In this document: in pieces, positions 21,807 to 30,565 of the stretch
Layout of the letters: the number at the start of each line of letters is the position of its first letter
How positions within the stretch are numbered: position 1 is the stretch's first letter
NCBI GenBank assembly: GCA_030272815.1
Contig: JAJSZT010000009.1
Span: forward strand, 1-64,000
Direction of reading: 5' to 3'
Origin: Deltaproteobacteria bacterium
GTDB taxonomy: Bacteria > Desulfobacterota > Desulfobacteria > Desulfobacterales > ETH-SRB1
DNA: 64,000 nt
Program-made: the position numbers and the translations under genes
The notes under the pieces: model-generated
What the model was told of the DNA's origin: nothing
Databases searched by the model: none
The model's input: only the letters and a program-made list of their open reading frames with translations

Positions 21807-21987
21807 AGGGCTCGGTCAAAAATAACTTGGCATTTTTGCATCCCAACTTCACCATATCTTTAACCGATCTTCATTCGCAAAAATCCTCGAAATAGCTCGC
21901 TATTCCTGCGGTTTTGCTCAATCAGATCGATTAAATCTACGGCAAATTTGGGCGCAAATTCTACCAACTTATTTTTGACCGAGCCCT
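21807..21987. mobile_element. MITE-like palindromic element (~180 bp, AGGGCTCGGTCAAAAATAA ends)
   Basis: The left end AGGGCTCGGTCAAAAATAAC is the reverse complement of the right end for at least 19 bases, and similarity continues about 45 bases inward. There is no open frame inside. TA dinucleotides at both ends (21805-21806 and 21987-21988) are compatible with a TA target-site duplication of an IS630/Tc1-type element, which is inferred. A collapsed copy lies at 38415-38453. Confidence 0.8.
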
Positions 21988-22059
21988 AACCGCTTGGGAT
22001 AACCGGTTTGAAAAAGCGTCAGCTTTTTAAAATCCGTGTTCATCCCATTAATAAAACAG

Positions 22060-25000
22060 TTAATTCGTTATCAATTCCAACAATTCCTTACTGGAAATTT
22101 TACCACTCATATCACTGCCCTGTAACAAACTATCCGCCAAATCCCGTTTTCGGCTATGCATTTCTACAATTTTTTCTTCAATAGTATCCCTGGCAACCAA
22201 ACGATAAATCGTGACGGGACGATGTTGACCAATTCGGTGAGCACGATCCGAGGCTTGATCTTCCACCGCCGGATTCCACCAGGGGTCCATGTGAATCACA
22301 TAATCTGCTGCAGTCAGGTTCAATCCCAATCCGCCGGCTTTCAAACTAATCAGGAAAACATCGCCTTTACCAGCCTGGAAAGAATCTACGGCAATTTTAC
22401 GTTGTTTGACCGGGGTGCTGCCATCCAGATATTGATAATGAATATTTTGTTCATCCAGATAAGCACGTATCAAATTAAGATGACCTACAAACTGACTGAA
22501 AACCAGAGCTTTATGTTTGTTCTCCAGCAATTCCTGCAGGACTTTGCCAAACATGGCCAGTTTGCTGCTGGGCAAAACAATTTCTTCATTGATCAGTGCA
22601 CTATTGCAACAAGCCCGACGTAATTTCATGATTTCAGCTAAAATTTTCAAATATTTTTTACCGCCGGATTTTTCTTTCAATTCAGACAATTGTGCGACTG
22701 CTTGTTGGCGTAAAGCCTCATAAAAAGCCATTTCTTCTCTACTAAGTTCGACTGTCAAACGAATTTCAGTCCTGGCCGGCAATTCTTCCAATACTTGACT
22801 TTTCGTACGACGAAGAATAAAAGGTTGAATCAATTTTTGTAAATGGCGCCGAGCCTGACGATCTTTATTTTTTTCAATCGGTACTGCAAAGTTTTTATTG
22901 AAACTCTCCATGGAACCAAGCAGACCCGGGTTGATGAAATGAAACAAGTTCCACAATTCTCCCAAGTGATTTTCTATGGGGGTCCCGGTGGTAATCAATT
23001 TAAATTTTGCCTGCAATTTCATCGCGGCTTGTGAACGTTTGGTAAAAAAATTCTTTATTGCCTGGGCTTCATCCAATACAACCATTTGCCAGGGGACAAC
23101 TGCCAGCATCTCGTTTGCCCGATTTTGTTGCAATAAACCATAACTGCATAATATAACATCAAATTTATCTGCTCCATCCAGAATTTTTTCCCGATTTGCG
23201 CCGCCGAACTGAACCATATTCAGCGTCGGAGCGAAACGTTTGGTTTCCGCTAACCAATTCATGCAAACAGAAGTCGGTGCAACTACCAAGCTGGGGCCAT
23301 CCGGAGCATGTTTCAACAGCATTGCCAGCGTTTGCAAAGTTTTGCCTAATCCCATATCGTCCGCCAAACAAGCTCCCACGTCCCAATGAGATAGGTATGC
23401 TAACCATTGAAAACCTTCTAATTGATAATCCCGCAATTCTGCTTGTAAGGTGGAAGACAACTGCGGGGTGAAGTCCTGAGCGCTTTGCAGTTTTTTAACA
23501 TGAGATTTCCAGGCCATATCGGTTTTCAATTGGCCGACACCATTTGTAAGGCCTTCTAATGCCAGAGCTGCCAGCGGATGGAAACGTACACCCTTGTCAT
23601 ATTTTTCAGAATAACGGTTAAGTTCTTGCAAGCGCTTACGAAATTCATTGGTTAAAGCGATAAACTGACCGTCTTTCAGTTCTATGAAACGGCTTTGGCT
23701 TTTTTCCGTAAGAGCCAATAATTGCTGCATGTCGATAACTAACTGTTCATCAATAAGTAAGTTGCCTGTTGCGGCAAACCAGTCTTGTTGTTGTTTAATG
23801 CTCAAATGAAGCTGGTTTAACGATGCCTGGCCGGCCAGCTTGAATTTTTCACCTTCCGGCCATTCCAGTGTAATTTGTTGGCGCAGCTCATCCAATTCCA
23901 GTAAAACTTCCAAACTATCACCTATTTCATCCAGCAGCCATTCCCCTTGATTTTCTTCATAATGCTGTAATGTCGGACAATTATCAATCAATTCCGCTAC
24001 TTTTTGTTTTTCCTGTGCCAAATCACGTGTAGTCTGTAATTGTTTGCCGTTGATTTCAGCAATTACATTCCTGCCGCCACTACCCGGTGAATAATAGGCT
24101 CCGCCTATACCAAAGGGACGTACAAATAAAGAGATTTTCAAACCATTTCCAAAGGGTATCAAATGCACATGAATTTTGGTATCTGCCTCGGCTTCAATCA
24201 ATTGTTCGCTTTTTCCACCGATATCCGAATGAATTGTAATATCAGAGGCAAATTTTTCAATAATTTGCCGGACTTTATTTTTTGCCGGGGCGGGTACATG
24301 GATCCCTTTTCCCAATAGCTCAGCTATGCGTTGATACTCATCATCGATTTGTACAAGTTTTATCCGGGTCTCAGTTTCTTTGACGGCTTGATAATTTCCC
24401 TCATTTCCTGAGGAAGGTTTAGGGAAAAGCTCCAGGAATATTTGCTTATCCTTTTGTTTCGTAATCCGTAATTCCGGCTTGCCTTTGACCAGTTCGACAC
24501 GGCTGACCCCATCCTGCAAAAAAATCAACGGATGTCCGATCACCGAAGACAAGTATTTGTCATCAAATATGTATTCAACATTCGTGTACCAACCATCTTT
24601 ATATTCATGGGCATATATATGGTTGCAAATTTGTTTATCTTGCTGGGTAAGATAGGTGAAGCTTTCCAATTCAGTGAGCAAACGCTTCAAGGCAATTGGA
24701 CGTCCTTTTGTCCAACTGCCATTTGGCTTTTGTTTTTGCTCACGGGGACTGACACTGCAATAACCATTGTCCTGGTAATCAAGAAACCAGACCATACGAA
24801 AATCATCGTCAATCTGTTCTGTTTTTGTACGGCTTTTGTCTTTCAGAGCTAACAAGGCATTTAATGTATGCTCCCAAATATTCGTTTGTTTGACGACATC
24901 AATTAAATACCTCGATTCAGGCTTATATGTTGTCTTCTTTCCATTGTCGGATAATATATTGATCAAGCCTGCCAATTCATGCTTGAACCATGGATAAGCA

Positions 25001-26250
25001 TTGATTTCTGCCGATTTGTATAGTTCCTTGATCGTACTCAAGTTTTCTTTGGCTTTGTCTTTATCAATCCAGTAGTACGTAAAAATTTGGAAAAACAATT
25101 CTATAAAATTGGATTGTTTCCAAGAATAGATACTGATATAAGTATGACTAAATACATTGTTTGCCGCTTTGGAATTGCCGGTCAAAAATTGTAAAGAATA
25201 ATTCAACAGACTGTAAATATCAGAAAACAAATGTGTTCCAGTGCTAACGACAGACAGATAAGTATGAGCTTGTTTTAGTCGCTGGGTACTATTTTCCTTC
25301 ATCAAGGCTAATACAAAAAAGACACCCATAAAATTGTCGAAATAAATTTTGCGTTTCTCTGAATTCTTTTTCAAAATTTCATAAGCAGCCTCATAATATT
25401 GAATCGCCCTTTTATTTTTTCCTTGCAAAAAAGCCATCCATCCCTGTAGGCATAAACTGTTCTCCGTATTATCGGTTTGATGCTTTTTCAGCCAGTTTTC
25501 TATTTTCTGGCTTTTTCCGGTCAACATCCATTTTTCCAAAACGATCGCTTGCAAACCGGCTTCACATCTATCCGAATCCGATAATACCAATTGCTCAATA
25601 TAATCAAAGTGTTCAGCTTTGTTTTGCCAATAAAGCAAGTCTTCAATCAATGGCTTTTGGAATAGGTCAGTGTGAATATCTGCGGGTAATGATTGAACCC
25701 AGGTAAGGTCAAACGGATTACAACTGATTTGACCCAATATCGCCGATAAGGAACTGATGTGAATTGTTTTATCTTTATATTTGCGATATAAACTTTTTAT
25801 TTGATCTGTTTTTTTTTGATAAAATAAAATTCGAATAGCGGCAACTAAATGATTTGATTCAAGATGCGAATTCGTACCCAGGGTCTCTTCGGTCAAATTA
25901 AGGATCGTCAGAATCTCTTTCAGATAAGGCTTGAACTTTTTCGCAGCGATTGTCTGACGCGTGATTATTTCGACAATTCGACGATCAATGAGGAGACAAC
26001 TGCGATTTTTACCTTCCAATAAATGCTGTTCAAGTAACGTATCCAGTGCCGGACGCATCAATTTAAATCCCTCAGGTTTTGATACTGAATCGAATCCTTC
26101 GCCAGTGGCTGCTTTGATACCTGTCTGTATCAGACATTGTTTTAACTGGGTTTGATTTAGTTGATGATAGGCAATGGAGAGAATTTGCAGAATGCTTTTC
26201 TCCAATGTGGGCAGTTTTTCATAACTTGAGATTAGCTTATTGACGGTCAT
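22060..26250 (-). CDS. Snf2-family DEAD/DEAH-box helicase (bacterial SWI2/SNF2)
   Basis: 1396 residues. The long N-terminal ~900 residues are helical and TPR-like with an SNF2-associated region. The C-terminal ~480 residues carry the SNF2 core: DDMGLGKTLQTLAMLL (motif I), VVLDEAQAIKN (DEAQ box, motif II), TTGTPIENHLGELWNLFHF (motif III), VFSQFVGHLN (IV), SLKAGGLGLNLTAADYV (V) and DRAHRIGQHRPVTIYRLVA (VI). It is a DNA translocase/remodeller; related proteins occur alone and in defence islands. The gene is intact but lies between flxD and hdrA, which it splits, and is bordered by a MITE-like element and a toxin remnant. This points to insertion of foreign DNA. Confidence 0.92.
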   Translation of the reverse strand: MTVNKLISSYEKLPTLEKSILQILSIAYHQLNQTQLKQCLIQTGIKAATGEGFDSVSKPEGFKLMRPALDTLLEQHLLEGKNRSCLLIDRRIVEIITRQTIAAKKFKPYLKEILTILNLTEETLGTNSHLESNHLVAAIRILFYQKKTDQIKSLYRKYKDKTIHISSLSAILGQISCNPFDLTWVQSLPADIHTDLFQKPLIEDLLYWQNKAEHFDYIEQLVLSDSDRCEAGLQAIVLEKWMLTGKSQKIENWLKKHQTDNTENSLCLQGWMAFLQGKNKRAIQYYEAAYEILKKNSEKRKIYFDNFMGVFFVLALMKENSTQRLKQAHTYLSVVSTGTHLFSDIYSLLNYSLQFLTGNSKAANNVFSHTYISIYSWKQSNFIELFFQIFTYYWIDKDKAKENLSTIKELYKSAEINAYPWFKHELAGLINILSDNGKKTTYKPESRYLIDVVKQTNIWEHTLNALLALKDKSRTKTEQIDDDFRMVWFLDYQDNGYCSVSPREQKQKPNGSWTKGRPIALKRLLTELESFTYLTQQDKQICNHIYAHEYKDGWYTNVEYIFDDKYLSSVIGHPLIFLQDGVSRVELVKGKPELRITKQKDKQIFLELFPKPSSGNEGNYQAVKETETRIKLVQIDDEYQRIAELLGKGIHVPAPAKNKVRQIIEKFASDITIHSDIGGKSEQLIEAEADTKIHVHLIPFGNGLKISLFVRPFGIGGAYYSPGSGGRNVIAEINGKQLQTTRDLAQEKQKVAELIDNCPTLQHYEENQGEWLLDEIGDSLEVLLELDELRQQITLEWPEGEKFKLAGQASLNQLHLSIKQQQDWFAATGNLLIDEQLVIDMQQLLALTEKSQSRFIELKDGQFIALTNEFRKRLQELNRYSEKYDKGVRFHPLAALALEGLTNGVGQLKTDMAWKSHVKKLQSAQDFTPQLSSTLQAELRDYQLEGFQWLAYLSHWDVGACLADDMGLGKTLQTLAMLLKHAPDGPSLVVAPTSVCMNWLAETKRFAPTLNMVQFGGANREKILDGADKFDVILCSYGLLQQNRANEMLAVVPWQMVVLDEAQAIKNFFTKRSQAAMKLQAKFKLITTGTPIENHLGELWNLFHFINPGLLGSMESFNKNFAVPIEKNKDRQARRHLQKLIQPFILRRTKSQVLEELPARTEIRLTVELSREEMAFYEALRQQAVAQLSELKEKSGGKKYLKILAEIMKLRRACCNSALINEEIVLPSSKLAMFGKVLQELLENKHKALVFSQFVGHLNLIRAYLDEQNIHYQYLDGSTPVKQRKIAVDSFQAGKGDVFLISLKAGGLGLNLTAADYVIHMDPWWNPAVEDQASDRAHRIGQHRPVTIYRLVARDTIEEKIVEMHSRKRDLADSLLQGSDMSGKISSKELLELITN

Positions 26251-26442
26251 ACTTTTTTCCCAAAATTAAATAATTACAAACTACTAAAATAATTTTTTAA
26301 AAAATTTTACTCGATCTCTGCACGACGAATCTGTGCGTATGATAAATGAAATTTCTTCGCCGAGATTTCGCCTAAGGCTGGATCTCCCAATACCGTTCTT
26401 TTACGCAAGGAAACATTTGGATCTCCCAAGTTCCCGAGTTAC

Positions 26443-26557
26443 CCCCATGAATACCTGCGTAGATTCTTAGGGATCCGATATCAGCGATTAAACTATCCCA
26501 AAAGTAATCACCAACGCCAGTTTCTCTTTGATCATAAAAAGCCGTTCCCAACTGCAA
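26443..26557 (-). pseudogene. RelE/ParE-family toxin remnant
   Basis: The translated stretch FYDQRETGVGDYFWDSLIAD followed by IGSLRIYAGIHG matches the N-terminal half of ParE-like toxins. The expected second half (the FPYAIYY-type segment) is missing; after 26443 the frame reads non-conserved sequence to 26372. It has no clear start or ribosome-binding site. The rest of the 317-base gap 26251-26566 holds AT-rich sequence and no other gene. Confidence 0.55.
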
Positions 26558-26566
26558 AATAATCCG

Positions 26567-29500
26567 TTATACTGTTTCTTCTAATGCAAAAATCTGTGAA
26601 AATATCTGATTATTGTCAAATCCTTTAAGATGTATTGCGCCTGATCTGCATGATGCTGTGCATAACCCACAGCCCTTACAGAGAACAGAGTTAATTTCTG
26701 CCTTGCCTGTAAACGCTCCTTTCTCAATAAAAGATGGTGCTGAAAAGGGACAGATATTGATGCATACACCGCAACTGCTGCAGTTTAAAGGATCGATATA
26801 CGCAACCGTGCCGCTCATATTTGTTGTTTTTTTGGCGAGCAACGTTACAGCCCTTGTTGCTGCGGCCTGCGCCTGCGCTATTGATTCATCAATCGGCTTT
26901 GGCGCATGCGCTAATCCGCAAATAAATACACCGTCTGTTGCACAATCAACAGGCCTGAGTTTAACGTGCGCTTCCATAAAAAAGCCGTCATCATTAAGGG
27001 TCACCTTGTACATTTGTGCAAGCGGGTTTTTTTTCGGTGGTATAATGGCGGATGCAAGAACCAGAAGATCCGGCCTTATCTCAATCTTTCGTTTAATTGT
27101 GGAGTCAGTGAACCTTATCCGCAAGTCTTCCCTGTCATTATCTGCGCTTAATTCCTTATTAATATCATATCTGAAGAAGAGGATGCCTTTTTTTCGGGCT
27201 TTTCGGTACAGGTCTTCCCGCAATCCATAACTGCGCATATCTCTGTAAAGAATAAAAATATCCATTTCCGGGTTGAGTTTTTTGAGTTGCAGAGCGTTTT
27301 TTATCGAATGTGTACAGCATGTTTTTGAACAATAAGGACGTTCTTCTATTCTTGAGCCAACACACTGGATAAACAGAGCTGACTTTATATTTTTGATAGA
27401 ATTGTCGTTTTTAATAAATTTCCGGTCCAATTCAAGACCGGTCAGAACTCGGTGATCCTTGCCATACAAATACTTATCAGGCTTAAGCTCTTCGGCTCCT
27501 GATGCAATTATTGTCACGCCATGCTCAAGGACTTCTTCCTTGCCGTCCTTTTGGATGCTGGTTTTAAAATTCCCGACAAAACCGTCAGCCTTTGTTATTT
27601 CTGATTTCAAATAGACATCAATTTTATCATCCGACTGGATTTCTTCAATCATTCTATTCAGGTTTTGCTGCACATCTTCACCTTGCCAGGTTTCATGGAT
27701 ATGCCGTGCCTGTCCGCCGAGGATTTCATTTTTTTCAACAAGATATGTATGATACCCTTGTCCTGATAAAGTTTTTGCTGCTGCCATACCGGATATGCCG
27801 CCGCCTATGACCAGAGCTGACTGGTTAATTTCCAGTTCCGGTTCAACCAGGGGTTCGTGCAAGGCCACCTTTGCCACGGCCATCATGGTCAGCTCTTTTG
27901 CCTTTTGGGTCGCCTCTTCAGGTTCTGCGCTGTGGACCCATGAACAGTGATTGCGGATATTGGCCATATCAAACAGGTATTTATTAATACCAGCATTGAT
28001 TAAAGTTTCCTGAAAAAGCGGTTCATGCGTTTTGGGAGTACAGGCTGACACAACCACGCGGTTCAGACGCTTTTCTTTTATTATCTTTGTAATCTTATCC
28101 TGAGTGTCCTGTGAGCAGCTAAACATGTTTTCTTCTGTATGAACAACATACGGCAGGGTACTCGCAAAATCGACTACAGCCGGTACATCGACTACTCCGG
28201 CGATGTTAATTCCGCACCTGCAGATAAAAACTCCTATTCTTGGAGGTTCTCCGCGGATATCAATTTCTTCAGGAATTTCTTCTTTCTTTGTCAGGCTCCA
28301 GCGGGATTCGGAAAGGCTGATTCCTGCCATGCCCGCTGCCGCGCTTGACTCGATGACTGATGTTGGGATGTCTATCGGAGACTCAAAGGCTCCGCATACA
28401 GCTATTCCGGGGACGGAGGTTTTTACAGGCTCAAAGCTTGTAGTTGATACAAAATTATAATGATCAAGTTCAACACCTGATTTCTTAGCCAGTTCTATTG
28501 CTTCTTTGCTTATGCCAAGTCCTACTGAGAGGACAACTATATCAAATTCTTCATCAACTCTTCTGCCGTTTTCGTCTATGTATCGTATGGATTGGTTGCC
28601 TGTATCTCCAACTGAAAAGATATTGCTGATTTTTGATTTTATAAATCTTATGCCTGATTCATCTCTGCCCCTGTTGTAATATTTTTCAAAATCTTTTCCG
28701 TGAGTGCGTATATCCATATAAAAAATAGCTGTATCCAGAGGCTCTTTGCTGTGCTCTTTGGCAAGCATGGCCTCTTTTATTGCGTAGGTGCAGCAGACCG
28801 ATGAGCAATAGCCCCTGGCTCCTATATGTGTGTCTCTTGATCCGATACATTGCAGCCATGCGATCTTTTTTGGTTCCTTTTTATCTGAGGGCCTGACAAG
28901 ATGCCCGCCAAAAGGACCTGATGCGGAAAGAATTCGTTCAAATTCAAGGCTGGTAACAATATTAGGAGATTTTCCATACCCGTAAATGTCATGAGTTGCT
29001 GGATCGTAAGCCCTGACGCCGGTGGCAAGGATGATTGAGCCCACTTTGAGACTCAAATCTTTCTTTTGGTCATCAAAGTTGATGGCACCGGTGGGACAGA
29101 ATTTTTCGCATGCCTTGCACCTGCCATTTTTGAAGAAGATACATTTCTCAGAATCAATTGCGTATTTAAGGGGTACAGCCTGCGGGTATTTTAAATATAT
29201 TGCCTTGCGCTTTATAAGTTTTTCATCATATTCGCTGGCAACTTTTTTCGGACACTTTTGTGCGCATAGACCACATGCGATACATTTATCCATATCAACA
29301 TAACGCGGGTATTGAGTTACCTGTACCTCAAAATTTCCTTCTTCCCCTGATATATCTTTGACTTCTGATAGAGTGAGCAATTCTATATTGATATGTCTGC
29401 CGACTTCGACCAGTTTGGGCGAGATAATACACATTGAACAGTCATTGGTCGGAAAGGTTTTGTCCAGTTGTGACATGATTCCGCCGATAGAGCTTGATCT

Positions 29501-29608
29501 CTCAACAAGATAGACGTAATAGCCTGAATTTGCAGCATCCAGTGCGGCCTGCATTCCAGCAACTCCGCCGCCTACAACCATTACAGCACCGATCTTTTCC
29601 TTTGACAT
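26567..29608 (-). CDS. hdrA: HdrA-like protein, double-length fusion with two FAD domains
   Basis: 1013 residues, longer than the usual HdrA (about 650). The first half has the FAD-binding GGGVAGMQAALDAANSG, NDCSMCIISPKLVE, and [4Fe-4S] motifs CIACGLCAQKCP and CKACEKFCP. A second flavin unit begins near residue 600 (ALVIGGGISGMAAAKTLSGQ) with its own SRIEERPYCSKTCC segment, and the C-terminus holds CSSCGVCINICP and CKGCGLCTASCRSGAI. HdrA is the bifurcating flavoprotein. The tandem form resembles fused HdrA units of sulfate reducers. It is followed 72 bases on by hdrB, and its FlxD partner lies beyond the inserted helicase. Confidence 0.92.
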   Translation of the reverse strand: MSKEKIGAVMVVGGGVAGMQAALDAANSGYYVYLVERSSSIGGIMSQLDKTFPTNDCSMCIISPKLVEVGRHINIELLTLSEVKDISGEEGNFEVQVTQYPRYVDMDKCIACGLCAQKCPKKVASEYDEKLIKRKAIYLKYPQAVPLKYAIDSEKCIFFKNGRCKACEKFCPTGAINFDDQKKDLSLKVGSIILATGVRAYDPATHDIYGYGKSPNIVTSLEFERILSASGPFGGHLVRPSDKKEPKKIAWLQCIGSRDTHIGARGYCSSVCCTYAIKEAMLAKEHSKEPLDTAIFYMDIRTHGKDFEKYYNRGRDESGIRFIKSKISNIFSVGDTGNQSIRYIDENGRRVDEEFDIVVLSVGLGISKEAIELAKKSGVELDHYNFVSTTSFEPVKTSVPGIAVCGAFESPIDIPTSVIESSAAAGMAGISLSESRWSLTKKEEIPEEIDIRGEPPRIGVFICRCGINIAGVVDVPAVVDFASTLPYVVHTEENMFSCSQDTQDKITKIIKEKRLNRVVVSACTPKTHEPLFQETLINAGINKYLFDMANIRNHCSWVHSAEPEEATQKAKELTMMAVAKVALHEPLVEPELEINQSALVIGGGISGMAAAKTLSGQGYHTYLVEKNEILGGQARHIHETWQGEDVQQNLNRMIEEIQSDDKIDVYLKSEITKADGFVGNFKTSIQKDGKEEVLEHGVTIIASGAEELKPDKYLYGKDHRVLTGLELDRKFIKNDNSIKNIKSALFIQCVGSRIEERPYCSKTCCTHSIKNALQLKKLNPEMDIFILYRDMRSYGLREDLYRKARKKGILFFRYDINKELSADNDREDLRIRFTDSTIKRKIEIRPDLLVLASAIIPPKKNPLAQMYKVTLNDDGFFMEAHVKLRPVDCATDGVFICGLAHAPKPIDESIAQAQAAATRAVTLLAKKTTNMSGTVAYIDPLNCSSCGVCINICPFSAPSFIEKGAFTGKAEINSVLCKGCGLCTASCRSGAIHLKGFDNNQIFSQIFALEETV

Positions 29609-29635
29609 TTATTATAAGTTCCCTACTATAGATTT

Positions 29636-29723
29636 TCAGATAATTAATTTCACAAGGCTAGAAGGAGGAAGGCGTATTAGTTATACGTCGACGACTGATA
29701 ACGCAGTGAAATTAATTATCTGA
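29636..29723. repeat. 88-bp palindromic element between hdrA and hdrB
   Basis: TCAGATAATTAATTTCAC (29636-29653) is perfectly mirrored by GTGAAATTAATTATCTGA (29706-29723). The centre is GC-richer and includes GGCGTATTAGTTATACGTC. Its right half supplies the last ~14 codons and stop of hdrB. Confidence 0.88.
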
Positions 29724-30565
29724 TTCATAGTTATTCCTAAAGTCTGTTTATCAATGCCCATAGCCAGCCCAAGGAGCTGTGGGAATAGAATTGCCGGAAG
29801 ATGATTGTTCAAGCGTTGCTGGTCTATCATCATCTTCTGTACGCTGTCAAATTGCAGGTGGCACCAGGGGCAGGCAGTGCAAAGGTAGTCTGCACCGGAT
29901 CGTTTTCCGTTAGTCAGCTTTTTTTCCGTCAGGTTCATTGAAAGATCATCATTTATTCCCAGTACAGGCGCTCCGCAGCATTCAAGTTTTAATGACCAGT
30001 CAATGCTCTTTGCGCCTGTCAGTTCCACAAGTCTATCGAAAATAACAGGTGACACTGGATTGTCGAATTGCATAATATTACTGGGACGCAAAGCGTGGCA
30101 TCCGTAATGGGCAGCAATTTTAAGATTTTTGAAATTTCTTGTTATCTTTTCTTTTAATGTATTGATTCCTATATCTGAATAAAGCGCTGACAGAAAATGT
30201 TTAATTTCAAGATTTCCGTTGTACTCTAATCCCTCTTTTGCCAGTGTTTCATTGACTTCATCTTTAAGAAATGAATTTTCCCTCATATGGTGTTCCGCCA
30301 TTTTCAGGCTGCCATAGCAACATTTGCAGAGCGTAATCATATTTAAACCCAGTTTTTCCGCCAGGGCCAGATTCCGTGCGGAAAAGAGTACAAATGTCTT
30401 AAAATCCGAATTTCTTAAGGGATAACCGCAGCAGTTAAACTCTTTAATATCTTTTATATCAACGCCAAGCTCAGCAAACACAGACCTGGCCGAGGTTTCA
30501 TATTGCTGCACCCTGGCAGGGATGTTACATCCAAGAAACAATGCATATTTTATCATTTTATTCAT
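29681..30565 (-). CDS. hdrB: HdrB-like heterodisulfide reductase subunit B
   Basis: 294 residues with the two cysteine-rich CCG domains: FNCCGYPLRNSDF, LCKCCYGSLKMAEH, HYGCHALRPSNIM, LECCGAPVLGIN and CPWCHLQFD, which bind the non-cubane clusters that reduce a disulfide. The natural thiol partner in sulfate reducers is unknown; DsrC is a candidate. The start overlaps the end of the HdrC-like gene by 8 bases (a second ATG at 30556 is possible). The C-terminal end IINFTALSVVDV is encoded by the palindrome at 29636-29723, so the original end has probably been replaced. Confidence 0.92.
   Translation of the reverse strand: MNKMIKYALFLGCNIPARVQQYETSARSVFAELGVDIKDIKEFNCCGYPLRNSDFKTFVLFSARNLALAEKLGLNMITLCKCCYGSLKMAEHHMRENSFLKDEVNETLAKEGLEYNGNLEIKHFLSALYSDIGINTLKEKITRNFKNLKIAAHYGCHALRPSNIMQFDNPVSPVIFDRLVELTGAKSIDWSLKLECCGAPVLGINDDLSMNLTEKKLTNGKRSGADYLCTACPWCHLQFDSVQKMMIDQQRLNNHLPAILFPQLLGLAMGIDKQTLGITMNQIINFTALSVVDV

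Noticed and set aside
22156-22623. Open frame of 155 codons antisense to the Snf2 helicase
   Set aside because: The helicase motifs on the - strand are complete across this region, so the + strand frame is a shadow.
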